The notes beneath the pieces are model-generated. The model did not search any database, was not told where the DNA came from, and saw nothing but the letters and a program-made list of their open reading frames with translations. This document shows, piece by piece, positions 14,694 through 22,818 of a stretch of DNA of 32,194 nt. This DNA is from Candidatus Woesearchaeota archaeon (lineage in GTDB: Archaea; Nanobdellota; Nanobdellia; SCGC-AAA011-G17; JACPNG01): positions 1-32,194 of the forward strand of contig JAGVYI010000015.1 in NCBI GenBank assembly GCA_018303365.1. Reading direction: 5' to 3'. The position numbers and the translations under genes are program-made. The stretch's first letter is position 1. Every line of letters starts with the position of its first letter.

Positions 14694-15764
14694 TTAGCGA
14701 ACAAGGTCAATGCCAAGTTCGCTGCTCATTCGTACTGCTTGGGCACTGGGTCTTTTGTGGTCAACCTTGCCAAGGACATAAGGTGACTGGACGCCTGTGA
14801 CAATGGTCATCACGCGCATTTTGCCTTTCATATCCTCAGATATGCGTGCACCCCAGATAACCGTAGCCTCTTGATCCAAGGCTTCGGTGATCATCTCGCC
14901 TGCTTGGCTTACTTCGTCAAGAGTGAGGTCTGCACCACCTGTAATGTGGATGAGTGCACCGCTTGCTCCTTGATAGCTTACATCAAGAAGAGGATTTGAA
15001 AGTGCCCTTCTGACAGATTCCTCAACACGGTTTTCACTTGTTGACTCCCCGATACCTATGACAGACACATCGCCGTTGGCCATAATCGCCTTTACATCTG
15101 CATAGTCAAGGTTAACTAAGGACGGAACAGCAATAATCTCGACAATCCCCTTTATCATTGTGCTGATAAGTTCATTTGCAACAGCAAAAGCCTGTTCAAT
15201 AGGAAGGTTGCCTGCAATCTGCACAAGGCGGTTGTTATCAATAACAATAACAGTATCGCAAATATTGCGGAGTTGCTGGAGTCCAATCTCAGCCTTGTCA
15301 ATACGTGCGCGCTCTATATCAAAAGGCATAGTAACAGTACCAATGACAATAGAGCCAGTTTCACGTGCAACTTGGGCAACAATTGGTGCTGCTCCTGTTC
15401 CTGTACCACCTCCAAGCCCTGCGGTAATAAAAACCATGTCAGAGCCACGGATAGCTTCTTTAAGGTCATACAGGCTCTCATTTGCAGCTTCAGCCCCAAC
15501 TTTAGGATAGCCGCCGGCACCAAGCCCACGAGTAAGATCACGACCAATAAGTATTTTTTTATCAGCTTCAACAATATCAAGGTGTTGTTTATCAGTATTC
15601 AGGGCAATAATCTCGGCACCTTGAACACCCTTCTTAAAAAGCCAGTTTGTGGCATTACATCCTCCCCCACCACATCCAACAACTTTAATGTTTGCCCGAC
15701 CAACCTCAACCTGTGGTTGATTGGTCCTTGCAGATTCAATCGCATTCTGTACGATAAATTCCAT
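14694..15764 (-). CDS. ftsZ: Cell-division GTPase FtsZ
   Basis: A 356-residue tubulin homologue that polymerises at the division site. The nucleotide-binding start [14 protein letters not shown] (28-41), the tubulin signature GGGTGTG (118-124) and the catalytic T7 loop NLDYADV (218-224) are all intact, so GTP binding and polymer-linked hydrolysis are expected. The protein stops right after the C-terminal FtsZ domain ([11 protein letters not shown]) with only a very short tail, leaving little room for a bacterial-style conserved C-terminal peptide. SepF (28144) is the likely membrane anchor. Translation begins at a strong GAAGGAGGGG ribosome-binding site six nucleotides before the ATG, unlike the leaderless neighbours. 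A TATA box lies at 15821-15832. Confidence 0.97.
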   Translation of the reverse strand: MEFIVQNAIESARTNQPQVEVGRANIKVVGCGGGGCNATNWLFKKGVQGAEIIALNTDKQHLDIVEADKKILIGRDLTRGLGAGGYPKVGAEAANESLYDLKEAIRGSDMVFITAGLGGGTGTGAAPIVAQVARETGSIVIGTVTMPFDIERARIDKAEIGLQQLRNICDTVIVIDNNRLVQIAGNLPIEQAFAVANELISTMIKGIVEIIAVPSLVNLDYADVKAIMANGDVSVIGIGESTSENRVEESVRRALSNPLLDVSYQGASGALIHITGGADLTLDEVSQAGEMITEALDQEATVIWGARISEDMKGKMRVMTIVTGVQSPYVLGKVDHKRPSAQAVRMSSELGIDLVR

Positions 15765-15770
15765 CCTTTT

Positions 15771-15780
15771 CCCCTCCTTC
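15771..15780 (-). promoter_or_regulatory. Strong ribosome-binding site of ftsZ
   Basis: GAAGGAGGGG on the minus strand is spaced 6 nt from the ATG at 15764. It is one of the few near-perfect Shine-Dalgarno elements in the window. Confidence 0.8.
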
Positions 15781-15820
15781 GGGTTTTGTCTTTTTGCTTA
15801 TTGGTATACTCGAAGACAAT

Positions 15821-15832
15821 AATCTTTATATC
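15821..15832 (-). promoter_or_regulatory. TATA box of ftsZ
   Basis: Minus-strand GATATAAAGATT predicts transcription start near 15798 and a leader of about 35 nt, consistent with the use of a ribosome-binding site. Confidence 0.45.
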
Positions 15833-15865
15833 ATACTTCGAACACTACCTTTTTTAGAAGGAGTT

Positions 15866-15996
15866 AAACATTGCCCAAAAAACTCTTTCAAGAAAACATA
15901 TAAAAAACTATTTTACCCAATAAATACAAATTGTAAAGCTCGTTCATAACAACGTTTTTGCCCAAAACGTTGGAAGTTTTATTTGCCCAATAAAAC
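15866..15996. repeat. Four copies of a TTTRCCCAA-type repeat in the ftsZ-gatD intergenic region
   Basis: Cores at 15872 (ATTGCCCAAAA), 15914 (TTTACCCAATAAA), 15959 (TTTTGCCCAAAA) and 15984 (TTTGCCCAATAAA) share a T-rich left arm, T-R-CCC centre and A-rich right arm. Spacings are 42, 45 and 25 bp. Each copy sits inside an inverted repeat, so it could be an operator array or the loops of RNA hairpins. The 325-bp stretch 15765-16089 contains no convincing gene; apart from these repeats it holds the ftsZ and gatD promoters. Confidence 0.75.
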
Positions 15997-16006
15997 CTCA
16001 ATGAAC
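15942..16006. other. Predicted three-way-junction structure (possible ncRNA or regulatory element)
   Basis: A closing helix GTTCAT/ATGAAC (15942-15947 with 16001-16006) encloses two perfect hairpins. One has 9 bp, CAACGTTTT/AAAACGTTG (15950-15972); the other has 8 bp, GTTTTATT/AATAAAAC (15976-15996). Both have the same five-base loop, TGCCC on the plus strand or GGGCA on the minus strand. A third hairpin of 9 bp with one G-T pair (15857-15889) has TTGCCCA in its loop. Possible minus-strand TATA elements lie near 16011-16045, so transcription towards ftsZ is conceivable. Strand and expression are unknown. Confidence 0.5.
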
Positions 16007-16059
16007 ATTTTCTTATAATTAATTTATTTAGTATTTTAAAAAAGTATTTAAATGTTATC

Positions 16060-16091
16060 TTTAAATAAAGTATATATTCTACTATATAAAT
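16060..16091 (+). promoter_or_regulatory. Clustered TATA-like elements of gatD
   Basis: TTTAAATA (16060-16067), AGTATATATT (16069-16078) and TATATAAAT (16083-16091) would place transcription starts near 16090, 16099 and 16112. Each fits one of three in-frame ATGs (16090, 16099, 16123). Confidence 0.35.
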
Positions 16092-17424
16092 GATTTTTAT
16101 GCAAGAAAGTGCACTAAAAAGAATGGACACAAAGAAACAGGACATTGTCGAAATAACCACAAAGGATGCTGTCTATAAGGGAAAGGTTATGCCAAGTCCT
16201 GTAAAAGATACAATTGTCCTAAAGCTTGATTCTGGGTATAACATAGGAATTCCAAAGAAAACAATAAAAAAGTCTGTTATTTTAAAAAAACAAAAACCAA
16301 TAAGAAAGGTGATGTATAAACAAAAAAAACAGCAAAAAAATACCAAGACAATAACTGTTATCCATACAGGGGGAACCATCAGTTCTGTTGTAGATTATGA
16401 GACTGGAGGGGTCGTTTCTAGGTATACCCCGGAAGACCTTCTTTCAATGTTTCCTGAATTAAGAGGTATTGCAAACATAAAAACTGTTTTTTTGCGCAAT
16501 ATGTGGTCTCAAGATATGCGCTTTAGCCATTATAACCTTATATTAAAAGAGGTTGAAAAACAGCTTAAAAGCGGGGTTGATGGCATTATTATCACTCATG
16601 GAACAGATACGCTTGGTTACACTGCAGCTGCTCTTTCGTTTGCCATTGAGGGCCTTAATAACCCAGTCCTCCTTGTCGCAGCGCAGCGCTCGTCAGATAG
16701 GGGCAGTTCAGATGCTGCAGCAAACCTAATCTCTGCTGCTAATTTCATTACAAAAGCGGATTTTGCCGGGGTAGCAATATGCATGCACGAAGAGACTTCT
16801 GATAAAACATGTGTTATACTCCCGGCTACAAAAACAAGGAAATTTCACTCTTCAAGGCGAGACGCATTCAAGCCAGTCAACACCTCTCCAATTGCAAGAG
16901 TTTACTATAAATCTGGAACAGTGGAGTTTCTAACAGGCCATTATCTTAAAAAAGATCAGAAAAGGAAGCTACAAATTAAGTCCTTTAAAGAGAACTTAAA
17001 GATCGGTCTGTTTAGGTTTCACCCAAATATGTTTGCAGAACAGTTGCTTTTCTATAAGAATTATCATGGCCTTGTTATTGAGGCATCTGGTCTTGGACAC
17101 CTTTCAACAACAAAAATAGACGAAAAAACCGCAGAAAATCAGAAGATTTTCAATGCCTTGACCTTGCTTGTAAAAAAAGGGGTTTTTGTGGTTCTTGCTC
17201 CACAGACTATTTTTGGAAGGCTAAACCTTAATGTCTATGAAAACCAGAGAAAATTAAAGGAGATCGGTGTACTAGGAGATGGCTCTGATATGCTTTCAGA
17301 AACAACATTTATCAAGCTTGCTTGGCTTTTATCAAATTATAAAAAAGAAGAAATCTCAACCCTTCTTATGACCAATCTTAGAGGGGAACTTAATGAAAGG
17401 CTGCAAGAAGAGATGTTTTTATAA
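16090..17424 (+). CDS. gatD: Glutamyl-tRNA(Gln) amidotransferase subunit D
   Basis: GatD is the asparaginase-like subunit that releases ammonia from an amide donor so that GatE can convert Glu-tRNA(Gln) to Gln-tRNA(Gln), the archaeal route to glutaminyl-tRNA. It has the small N-terminal beta domain specific to GatD (about 17-65, DIVEITTKDAVYKGKVMP), then the asparaginase core with HTGGT (92-96, nucleophile Thr93), HGTDT (170-174) and QRSSDRGSSDAAANL. The length of 444 residues is normal. gatE, often nearby in archaea, is not in the window. The start is ambiguous between ATGs at 16090, 16099 and 16123; the conserved domain begins after 16123, so all are compatible with function. It converges with lysS. 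Confidence 0.93.
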   Translation: MIFMQESALKRMDTKKQDIVEITTKDAVYKGKVMPSPVKDTIVLKLDSGYNIGIPKKTIKKSVILKKQKPIRKVMYKQKKQQKNTKTITVIHTGGTISSVVDYETGGVVSRYTPEDLLSMFPELRGIANIKTVFLRNMWSQDMRFSHYNLILKEVEKQLKSGVDGIIITHGTDTLGYTAAALSFAIEGLNNPVLLVAAQRSSDRGSSDAAANLISAANFITKADFAGVAICMHEETSDKTCVILPATKTRKFHSSRRDAFKPVNTSPIARVYYKSGTVEFLTGHYLKKDQKRKLQIKSFKENLKIGLFRFHPNMFAEQLLFYKNYHGLVIEASGLGHLSTTKIDEKTAENQKIFNALTLLVKKGVFVVLAPQTIFGRLNLNVYENQRKLKEIGVLGDGSDMLSETTFIKLAWLLSNYKKEEISTLLMTNLRGELNERLQEEMFL

Positions 17425-17446
17425 CTACTGATAAGTAATCTTTTTA

Positions 17447-18919
17447 TTATTCTTCAGGCCTCATAGTCGGAAACAAGATAACATCCCTAAGTGAGGCAGA
17501 GTCTGTAAAAAGCATTATAACCCTGTCAATCCCAATCCCAACCCCTCCCGCAGGAGGCATACCTATCTCTAATGCCTTGATATATTCTTTATCCATTGGG
17601 TGGTGCTCTTCATCCCCCCCGCGTCCCCTTTCTTCTTGATCTTTAAACAGTTCATATTGTAATTCAGGGTCGTTAAGTTCGGAATAGGCATTCCCCATTT
17701 CCATCCCCCAAATATAGCTCTCAAACCTCTCAATAAGATGAGAATTGCCCCTTTTAGGCTTGCAAAGTGGTGTTGACTCTTTTGGATGGTCAAGGATGTG
17801 AATTGGTTGGGTTAGCTTGTCTTCAACAAGCTCTTCAAATATTAGGAGGGTAGCAAGCCCACGCGAAAACTCACCCCTATACTCCAAATTATTGTTTCTA
17901 AGATAAGTCTGAAGCTCACGGTCACTCATCTTATCAACATTAATTTTAAGGTAATATCTGATGGCATCCTTAAGTGTCAAATGTTTCCATGGCGCCTTAA
18001 GGTCAATTTTCTTACCCCTGTAATTGATAGTCGTTCTCCCAAAAAGCTTCTTTGCAATATATTCATAAAGCTCTTCAGTAAGTTTCATAATATCTTTGTA
18101 GTCAGCATAAGCCATATAGCATTCAAGCATTGTAAACTCCGGGTTATGTGTTCGGTCAACACCCTCATTTCTAAAGCATTTTGTAAGGGTGTAAACGCGC
18201 TCAAATCCACCAACAAGAAGGCGCTTTAGGTAAAGCTCAGGAGAAATAGAAAGATAAAGGTTCATGTTCCATGCATTGATGTGCGTTTTAAATGGTCGTG
18301 CATTCGCCCCTCCATAAACTGGTTGAAGTGTAGGAATATCAACTTCAATAAACCCCTCTGAAGATAAAAACTCCCTGATTAAAGATATGATCTTACTTCT
18401 AATTAAAAAGACGCGTCGAACTTCGGGATTTACCAAAAGGTCAATATGCCTTTGCCGATAACGCAGCTCAACATCCTTAAGACCATGCCACTTCTCAGGA
18501 AGGGGTCTGACAGACTTTGTTAAAAGTTCAAAAGAGCGCACAGCAATTGAGAGCTCACCCATTTTGGTCTTAAATACGCTTCCACGAATTCCGACAATAT
18601 CTCCAAGGTCAAGTTTGGTAAAGTGTTTGTAGCATTCTTTTCCAACGTCTTCCTCACGAATATAAATTTGGATTCTTCCAGATTGGTCTTGCAGATGGGC
18701 AAAACTCGCCCTTCCCATAACGCGAAGGCTCATCAACCGTCCAGCAAGAGAAAATCTTTTAGTGACCCTCTCCCCTTTCTTGAGTTTTTTATAATTCTCA
18801 AGAATAAAAGAAGCATCATGTTTTTTTGGAAAAGAATAAGGATAAGGGTCGATGCCCTTCTCTCTAAGTGCCTTGACTTTCTGACGCCTTAAAGAAATAA
18901 GTTGGTTTTCGTCCTTCAT
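17447..18919 (-). CDS. lysS: Lysyl-tRNA synthetase, class II
   Basis: A 490-residue class IIb enzyme that charges tRNA-Lys. It has an N-terminal OB-fold anticodon-binding domain (about 50-145, FSLAGRLMSLRVMGRASFAH), motif 1 around FIEVDIPTLQPVYGGANARPF, motif 2 TLTKCFRNEGVDRTHNPEF and motif 3 GGVGIGIDRVIMLF, ending FPTMRPEE. Many euryarchaea use a class I LysRS; a class II enzyme is the bacterial/eukaryotic type and is also found in DPANN and other archaea. The ATG at 18919 is selected by a TATA box at 18943-18952; the 44-residue upstream extension of the frame is not family-like. It lies 110 bp downstream of pyrG but has its own promoter. Confidence 0.96.
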   Translation of the reverse strand: MKDENQLISLRRQKVKALREKGIDPYPYSFPKKHDASFILENYKKLKKGERVTKRFSLAGRLMSLRVMGRASFAHLQDQSGRIQIYIREEDVGKECYKHFTKLDLGDIVGIRGSVFKTKMGELSIAVRSFELLTKSVRPLPEKWHGLKDVELRYRQRHIDLLVNPEVRRVFLIRSKIISLIREFLSSEGFIEVDIPTLQPVYGGANARPFKTHINAWNMNLYLSISPELYLKRLLVGGFERVYTLTKCFRNEGVDRTHNPEFTMLECYMAYADYKDIMKLTEELYEYIAKKLFGRTTINYRGKKIDLKAPWKHLTLKDAIRYYLKINVDKMSDRELQTYLRNNNLEYRGEFSRGLATLLIFEELVEDKLTQPIHILDHPKESTPLCKPKRGNSHLIERFESYIWGMEMGNAYSELNDPELQYELFKDQEERGRGGDEEHHPMDKEYIKALEIGMPPAGGVGIGIDRVIMLFTDSASLRDVILFPTMRPEE

Positions 18920-18942
18920 AAACAAGAAAAAAGCATCAAAAC

Positions 18943-18952
18943 AATATATAAA
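18943..18952 (-). promoter_or_regulatory. TATA box of lysS
   Basis: Minus-strand TTTATATATT is centred about 28 nt upstream of the ATG at 18919. Confidence 0.5.
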
Positions 18953-19029
18953 GGTTTCCGCAAAGATGGGGTTTTGTAGGAACCAAACAAGAAGTTGGGT
19001 TGAAATTAGAATAAACCGCTTGAAACTTA

Positions 19030-20622
19030 TTACTTCATTCTGGAAATGCAAGCCTCGACAAAAGACAAGAACATCGGGTCAGGCTCAGTTAATTTGGATG
19101 TAAGTTCAGGATGAAACTGACAACCCATGAAAAATGGGTGGTCTGGAAGTTCAAGTATTTGCATAATCTTTTTATCTTCAGTATACCCAGAAAAGACGAG
19201 CCCTTTCTCTTCAAGCTGAGAAATATACACCTGATTAACTTCATATCTGTGCCGGAAACGGCGTCTAATGACATCAGACCGAAAAAGTGAATGTGCAAAA
19301 GAGCCCTTCTTGATATGCACGTCATAGCCACCAAGACGCATAGTTCCGCCAAGGTCAGTAACAGATAACTGTTCAGGAAGAAGGTCAATTACAGGGTGAG
19401 GTGTGCGTTTGTCAACTTCAGTAGTATTTGCGTCAGAAAGCTTGCATATGTTGCGTGCATATTCAATGACTGCAAGTTGCATCCCATAACAAAGGCCAAG
19501 GTATGGGATGTTGTGCGTACGGGCATAGGAAATGGCCTTTATTTTACCCTCAACCCCACGTTCACCAAACCCACCAGGAACAATGATACCATCTACCCCA
19601 TTTAGAGAATTGGTAACGTCGTCGTTACTTGTTTCAACAAACTGGAGATTAATATTACAGCTAAAATTTGCACCACAATGTTTAAGCGCTTCGATAATGC
19701 TGATGTAAGAATCCTCAAGCTTGGTATATTTTCCGCAGATTGCAACAGTAATCTCTTTAGATGGATTTGCAAGTTGTCTGACAAGGCGGCGTAGCTTTGA
19801 AAGTTTCGGAGGGCTATAGATGCCAAGTTTTTTGTGGATAATCTCGCTAATGCCTTCTTTTTCAAATATCAAAGGTATTTCATAGACATTAAAAACATCA
19901 AGGCCGGTAATAACTGCCTCCTTGCTTACACTACAAAAACGCGAAATCTTCTCTTTGACATGCGAATCAAGAAGTTCCTTACACCTGCCAATAATGATAT
20001 CTGGAGAAATGCCTCGCTCACGAAGAAGATTTACACTCTGCTGGGTTGGTTTTGTCTTTTGTTCATTTGCACCCTTTAAAATTGGAATATAAGTCAGGTG
20101 TATGTAGAGTATATTTTTCTCTCCAACATCATCATAAAGCTGTCTGACTGCTTCAAGGTAAAGTTCATTTTCAATGTCTCCGACAGTCCCGCCAACCTCA
20201 ATAAGTAAAATATCCGCTTTCTCTTCTTTTGCAATTTGAAAAAAATTGTTTTTTATAAGGTCTGTTACATGTGGGATATACTGAACAGTCTTTCCAAGGT
20301 AGTCTCCACGTCGTTCGCGCTCTCTAATCTCAGAAAAAACTTTACCCATAGTAAGGTTCCACGAAGATTTGCAGGTTACACCAAGAAAACGTTCATAATG
20401 ACCAAAGTCCATATCGACTTCTCCACCATCATCAAGCACAAAGACTTCACCATGTTCAATAGGGTTCATTGTACCTGGGTCAACATTGAGGTAACCATCG
20501 CATTTAATAGGCACAACTTTGAGACGTGAAGAAAGAAGGTACCCCACAGAAGCGCCAGCAATACCCTTCCCAAGTCCAGAAAGAACCCCGCCGGTAATAA
20601 CAATATATTTTGTTTTACCCAT
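19030..20622 (-). CDS. pyrG: CTP synthase
   Basis: PyrG aminates UTP to CTP using ATP and glutamine. At 530 residues it has normal length. The N-terminal amidoligase domain begins KYIVITGGVLSGLGKG (P-loop-like, 11-20). The C-terminal class I glutamine amidotransferase domain has the nucleophile in GLCYGMQ (Cys378) and the catalytic His504/Glu506 pair in CQFHPE. The ATG at 20622 is chosen over 20712 because a TATA box at 20648-20657 lies in between and the family N-terminus starts exactly there. It is divergent from the thermosome gene; the two promoters sit within about 130 bp. Confidence 0.97.
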   Translation of the reverse strand: MGKTKYIVITGGVLSGLGKGIAGASVGYLLSSRLKVVPIKCDGYLNVDPGTMNPIEHGEVFVLDDGGEVDMDFGHYERFLGVTCKSSWNLTMGKVFSEIRERERRGDYLGKTVQYIPHVTDLIKNNFFQIAKEEKADILLIEVGGTVGDIENELYLEAVRQLYDDVGEKNILYIHLTYIPILKGANEQKTKPTQQSVNLLRERGISPDIIIGRCKELLDSHVKEKISRFCSVSKEAVITGLDVFNVYEIPLIFEKEGISEIIHKKLGIYSPPKLSKLRRLVRQLANPSKEITVAICGKYTKLEDSYISIIEALKHCGANFSCNINLQFVETSNDDVTNSLNGVDGIIVPGGFGERGVEGKIKAISYARTHNIPYLGLCYGMQLAVIEYARNICKLSDANTTEVDKRTPHPVIDLLPEQLSVTDLGGTMRLGGYDVHIKKGSFAHSLFRSDVIRRRFRHRYEVNQVYISQLEEKGLVFSGYTEDKKIMQILELPDHPFFMGCQFHPELTSKLTEPDPMFLSFVEACISRMK

Positions 20623-20647
20623 ACGGGATAAGAAAGACAGGGTGAGT

Positions 20648-20657
20648 CTATATAAAC
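20648..20657 (-). promoter_or_regulatory. TATA box of pyrG
   Basis: Minus-strand GTTTATATAG is centred about 30 nt upstream of the ATG at 20622. Confidence 0.5.
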
Positions 20658-20682
20658 TTTCAGATAATATAGAACAGAAACG

Positions 20683-20690
20683 CTTATAAA
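20683..20690 (+). promoter_or_regulatory. TATA box of the thermosome gene
   Basis: CTTATAAA predicts transcription start near 20713 and a leader of about 40 nt carrying the ribosome-binding site at 20741-20747. Confidence 0.45.
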
Positions 20691-20740
20691 CAAAAAATAA
20701 GAGATTATTCAAATTAAAACCACGCTCTAATTAATCGCTA

Positions 20741-20747
20741 AGGGGGG
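20741..20747 (+). promoter_or_regulatory. Strong ribosome-binding site of the thermosome gene
   Basis: AGGGGGG lies 5 nt before the ATG at 20753. Like ftsZ, this probably highly expressed gene uses a leader and does not appear leaderless. Confidence 0.6.
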
Positions 20748-20752
20748 TAAAA

Positions 20753-22384
20753 ATGGCGCAAAATCAACCAATATTTATACTAGCTGAAGGCAGCCAAAGA
20801 ACAACCGGCAGAGATGCCCAAAGAAACAATATAGCTGCCGCAAAGCTTGTTGCCGAGACAGTCAGAACAACCCTCGGTCCAAAGGGAATGGACAAGATGA
20901 TAGTTGATTCTGTAGGTGATATTATTGTCACAAACGATGGGGTAACAATTCTTGAGGAAATGCAGATTGAACACCCAGCAGCAAAAATGATTGTTGAGGT
21001 TGCAAAGACTCAGGAAGCCCAAGTAGGAGACGGCACAACCACTGCAGTCATTATTGCAGGAGAGCTGCTTAAGAACGCAGAGAATCTGTTGGATAAAGAT
21101 ATTCATCCTACTGTTATTGCAAAGGGGTATCGCCTTGCGGCAGAAAGGGCACAAAAAGTGCTTAATGAAATAGCAGAATCAGTAACAGAAAAAAGTGAAG
21201 ATGTGTTAAAGAAGGTAGCAATAACAGCAATGACTGGTAAAGGTGCAGAAGCAGCAAAAGAACACCTTGCAAATCTTGCTGTAAAAGCAGTAAAGCAAGT
21301 TGTAGAAAGAGAAGAAGGAAAACTTGTTGTTAACACCGATGATATAAAAATAGAAAAAAGGGAAGGAAAAGGAACAGACGAATCAGAGTTAATACAGGGG
21401 ATTGCAATCGACAAAGAAAGGGTACACAGTGGAATGCCAAAAGTGGTTAAAGGAGCAAAGATACTCCTACTTGATGTGGCTCTTGAGGTAAAGACCACAG
21501 AAACAGATGCAAAAATACAGATTAATGATCCAACTCAGATGCAGGCTTTTCTTGACCAAGAAGAGAGGATGTTAAAAGAGATAGCGCAAAAAGTCATTGC
21601 AACAGGAGCAAATGTTGTTATATGTCAAAAAGGCATAGATGATGTTGTTCAGTATTACTTAGCAAAGGAAGGGATATACGCTGTAAGAAGAGTCAAGAAA
21701 TCAGATATGGATAAACTTGCTAGGGCAACAAGTGCAAGAATAGTTTCAAATATCAAGGAGATAGCAAAAGCAGACCTCGGAAGTGCAGGCACTGTTGAGG
21801 AAGAACATATTGGAGATGAACAATGGACATTTGTAAAAGACTGCAAAAATCCAAAAGCAGTAACTCTTATTGTGACTGGAGGAACAAAACATGTTGTTGA
21901 TGAAGTTGAGCGTGCGGTAAAAGATGCAATAGGCGACGTTAGTGCTGCTGTGAAGGATGGAAAGGTTGTTGCAGGTGCAGGCGCATCGGAAGTAGAGCTT
22001 TCAAAAAGAATAAGGGAATTTGCAAATTCCCTTTCAGGAAGAGAACAACTTGCAGTGCAGGCTTTTGCTGATGCAATGGAAATAATTCCAAGAACTCTTG
22101 CAGAGAACGCAGGTCTTGACCCAATAGATATGCTCACAGAGCTAAAGTCCCAGCACGATAAAAAAGTAAAATGGGCTGGTCTTGATGTTTTCAAGGGAAA
22201 AACAGTTGATGCATGGAAGGCAGGTGTTATTGAACCGTTGAAGATAAAAACACAGGCAATAAAATCTGCTGCAGAGGTTGCCGAGTTAATCCTCAGAATT
22301 GATGATGTTATAGCAGGCTCAACAGATGGTAAAGGTCCAGCAATGCCCCCCCATGGCAGCGGCATGGGTCCAGACATGATGTAA
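20753..22384 (+). CDS. thsA: Thermosome subunit (group II chaperonin)
   Basis: A 543-residue CCT/TF55-type chaperonin subunit that forms a double-ring ATP-driven folding chamber in the cytoplasm. Hallmarks are [11 protein letters not shown] (39-49), NDGVTIL (61-67), the ATP-binding GDGTTTAV (92-99) and the apical/intermediate domain sequence throughout. The C-terminus ends in a Gly/Met/Pro-rich tail ([12 protein letters not shown]), similar to the flexible GGM-type tails inside the cavity. Only one subunit gene is in the window; whether the complex is homo- or hetero-oligomeric cannot be told. It is probably monocistronic, since a T-tract follows the stop and the next gene has its own TATA box. 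Confidence 0.97.
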   Translation: MAQNQPIFILAEGSQRTTGRDAQRNNIAAAKLVAETVRTTLGPKGMDKMIVDSVGDIIVTNDGVTILEEMQIEHPAAKMIVEVAKTQEAQVGDGTTTAVIIAGELLKNAENLLDKDIHPTVIAKGYRLAAERAQKVLNEIAESVTEKSEDVLKKVAITAMTGKGAEAAKEHLANLAVKAVKQVVEREEGKLVVNTDDIKIEKREGKGTDESELIQGIAIDKERVHSGMPKVVKGAKILLLDVALEVKTTETDAKIQINDPTQMQAFLDQEERMLKEIAQKVIATGANVVICQKGIDDVVQYYLAKEGIYAVRRVKKSDMDKLARATSARIVSNIKEIAKADLGSAGTVEEEHIGDEQWTFVKDCKNPKAVTLIVTGGTKHVVDEVERAVKDAIGDVSAAVKDGKVVAGAGASEVELSKRIREFANSLSGREQLAVQAFADAMEIIPRTLAENAGLDPIDMLTELKSQHDKKVKWAGLDVFKGKTVDAWKAGVIEPLKIKTQAIKSAAEVAELILRIDDVIAGSTDGKGPAMPPHGSGMGPDMM

Positions 22385-22386
22385 TA

Positions 22387-22396
22387 ATTCTTTTTT
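22387..22396 (+). terminator. T-tract after the thermosome gene
   Basis: ATTCTTTTTT immediately follows the stop codon. It fits U-run termination, which in archaea is assisted by FttA (encoded at 29353). Confidence 0.3.
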
Positions 22397-22414
22397 AATA
22401 AAACAAAACGTAAC

Positions 22415-22424
22415 CTTTTTATAC
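22415..22424 (+). promoter_or_regulatory. TATA box of the coiled-coil/secretion-ATPase-like pair
   Basis: CTTTTTATAC predicts transcription start at about 22447 and a short leader with GAGGG before the ATG at 22464. Confidence 0.45.
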
Positions 22425-22463
22425 AAGCATCGTTGGTATACAACAGGAAAAAAGAGGGAACCA

Positions 22464-22817
22464 ATGGTAAAAAATTCTCAGAAAGAAAAAAAGGAGACTC
22501 TAAGAAAAGCCCCATCAAAAGAAAAATTAATTAATGATCTAATCGAAAATAACCACATCCTTCAAGAGAAAGCAACAGAGGTGGTTCTAGCGATAAATAA
22601 ACTTACAAAAAAACTCGATACAATGATTGATTTGTTTGAAGAGGCGGCAAAGAACATACGTTCTGATATGGATGAACCATTAGCAAAAAGACTCAATGAA
22701 TTGCTAGACCAAAATAAGAATATTGCACGTGGACTTCTTCTCTTGGAAAAATATGTCAAGGAGAACAGCTCTTCAGGATTCCCGCCCAGGCCGATTCCAA
22801 GGTCTTCTCCTTTCTAA
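22464..22817 (+). CDS. Small coiled-coil protein
   Basis: A 117-residue soluble protein with a basic N-terminus, a long heptad-patterned helix (about 20-105; NKLTKKLDTMIDLFEEAAKN, then LAKRLNELLDQNKNIARGLL) and a Pro/Ser-rich end. No enzymatic motif is present. It is followed after a single base by the gene for the secretion-ATPase-like N-domain protein, so the two are cotranscribed and probably act together. Proteins of this shape recur in DPANN genomes as far as I recall, without known function. An oligomerisation or scaffold role is inference. Confidence 0.75.
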   Translation: MVKNSQKEKKETLRKAPSKEKLINDLIENNHILQEKATEVVLAINKLTKKLDTMIDLFEEAAKNIRSDMDEPLAKRLNELLDQNKNIARGLLLLEKYVKENSSSGFPPRPIPRSSPF

Positions 22818-22818
22818 A

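Noticed and set aside
14555-14800. 81-aa plus-strand frame between tRNA-Ser and ftsZ
   Set aside because: It runs through two hairpins and into the antisense of the ftsZ end; no family features.
15866-15996. CRISPR array
   Set aside because: The repeated unit is only about 13 bp, imperfect, with irregular spacing (42, 45, 25), and no cas gene is in the window.
15888-16160. 90-aa minus-strand frame across the ftsZ-gatD intergenic region
   Set aside because: Hydrophobic and aromatic composition follows from A+T-rich DNA; it overlaps the gatD start and the repeat/hairpin array and resembles no family.
21655-22518. 287-aa open frame antisense to the thermosome gene
   Set aside because: It mirrors the thermosome coding sequence, has Ser/Ala/Thr-rich composition typical of antisense frames, and has no promoter or family resemblance.
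22723-22818. N-terminal extension of the secretion-ATPase-like protein to 22723
   Set aside because: It would overlap the coiled-coil gene out of frame; the ATG at 22819 directly follows that gene's stop.
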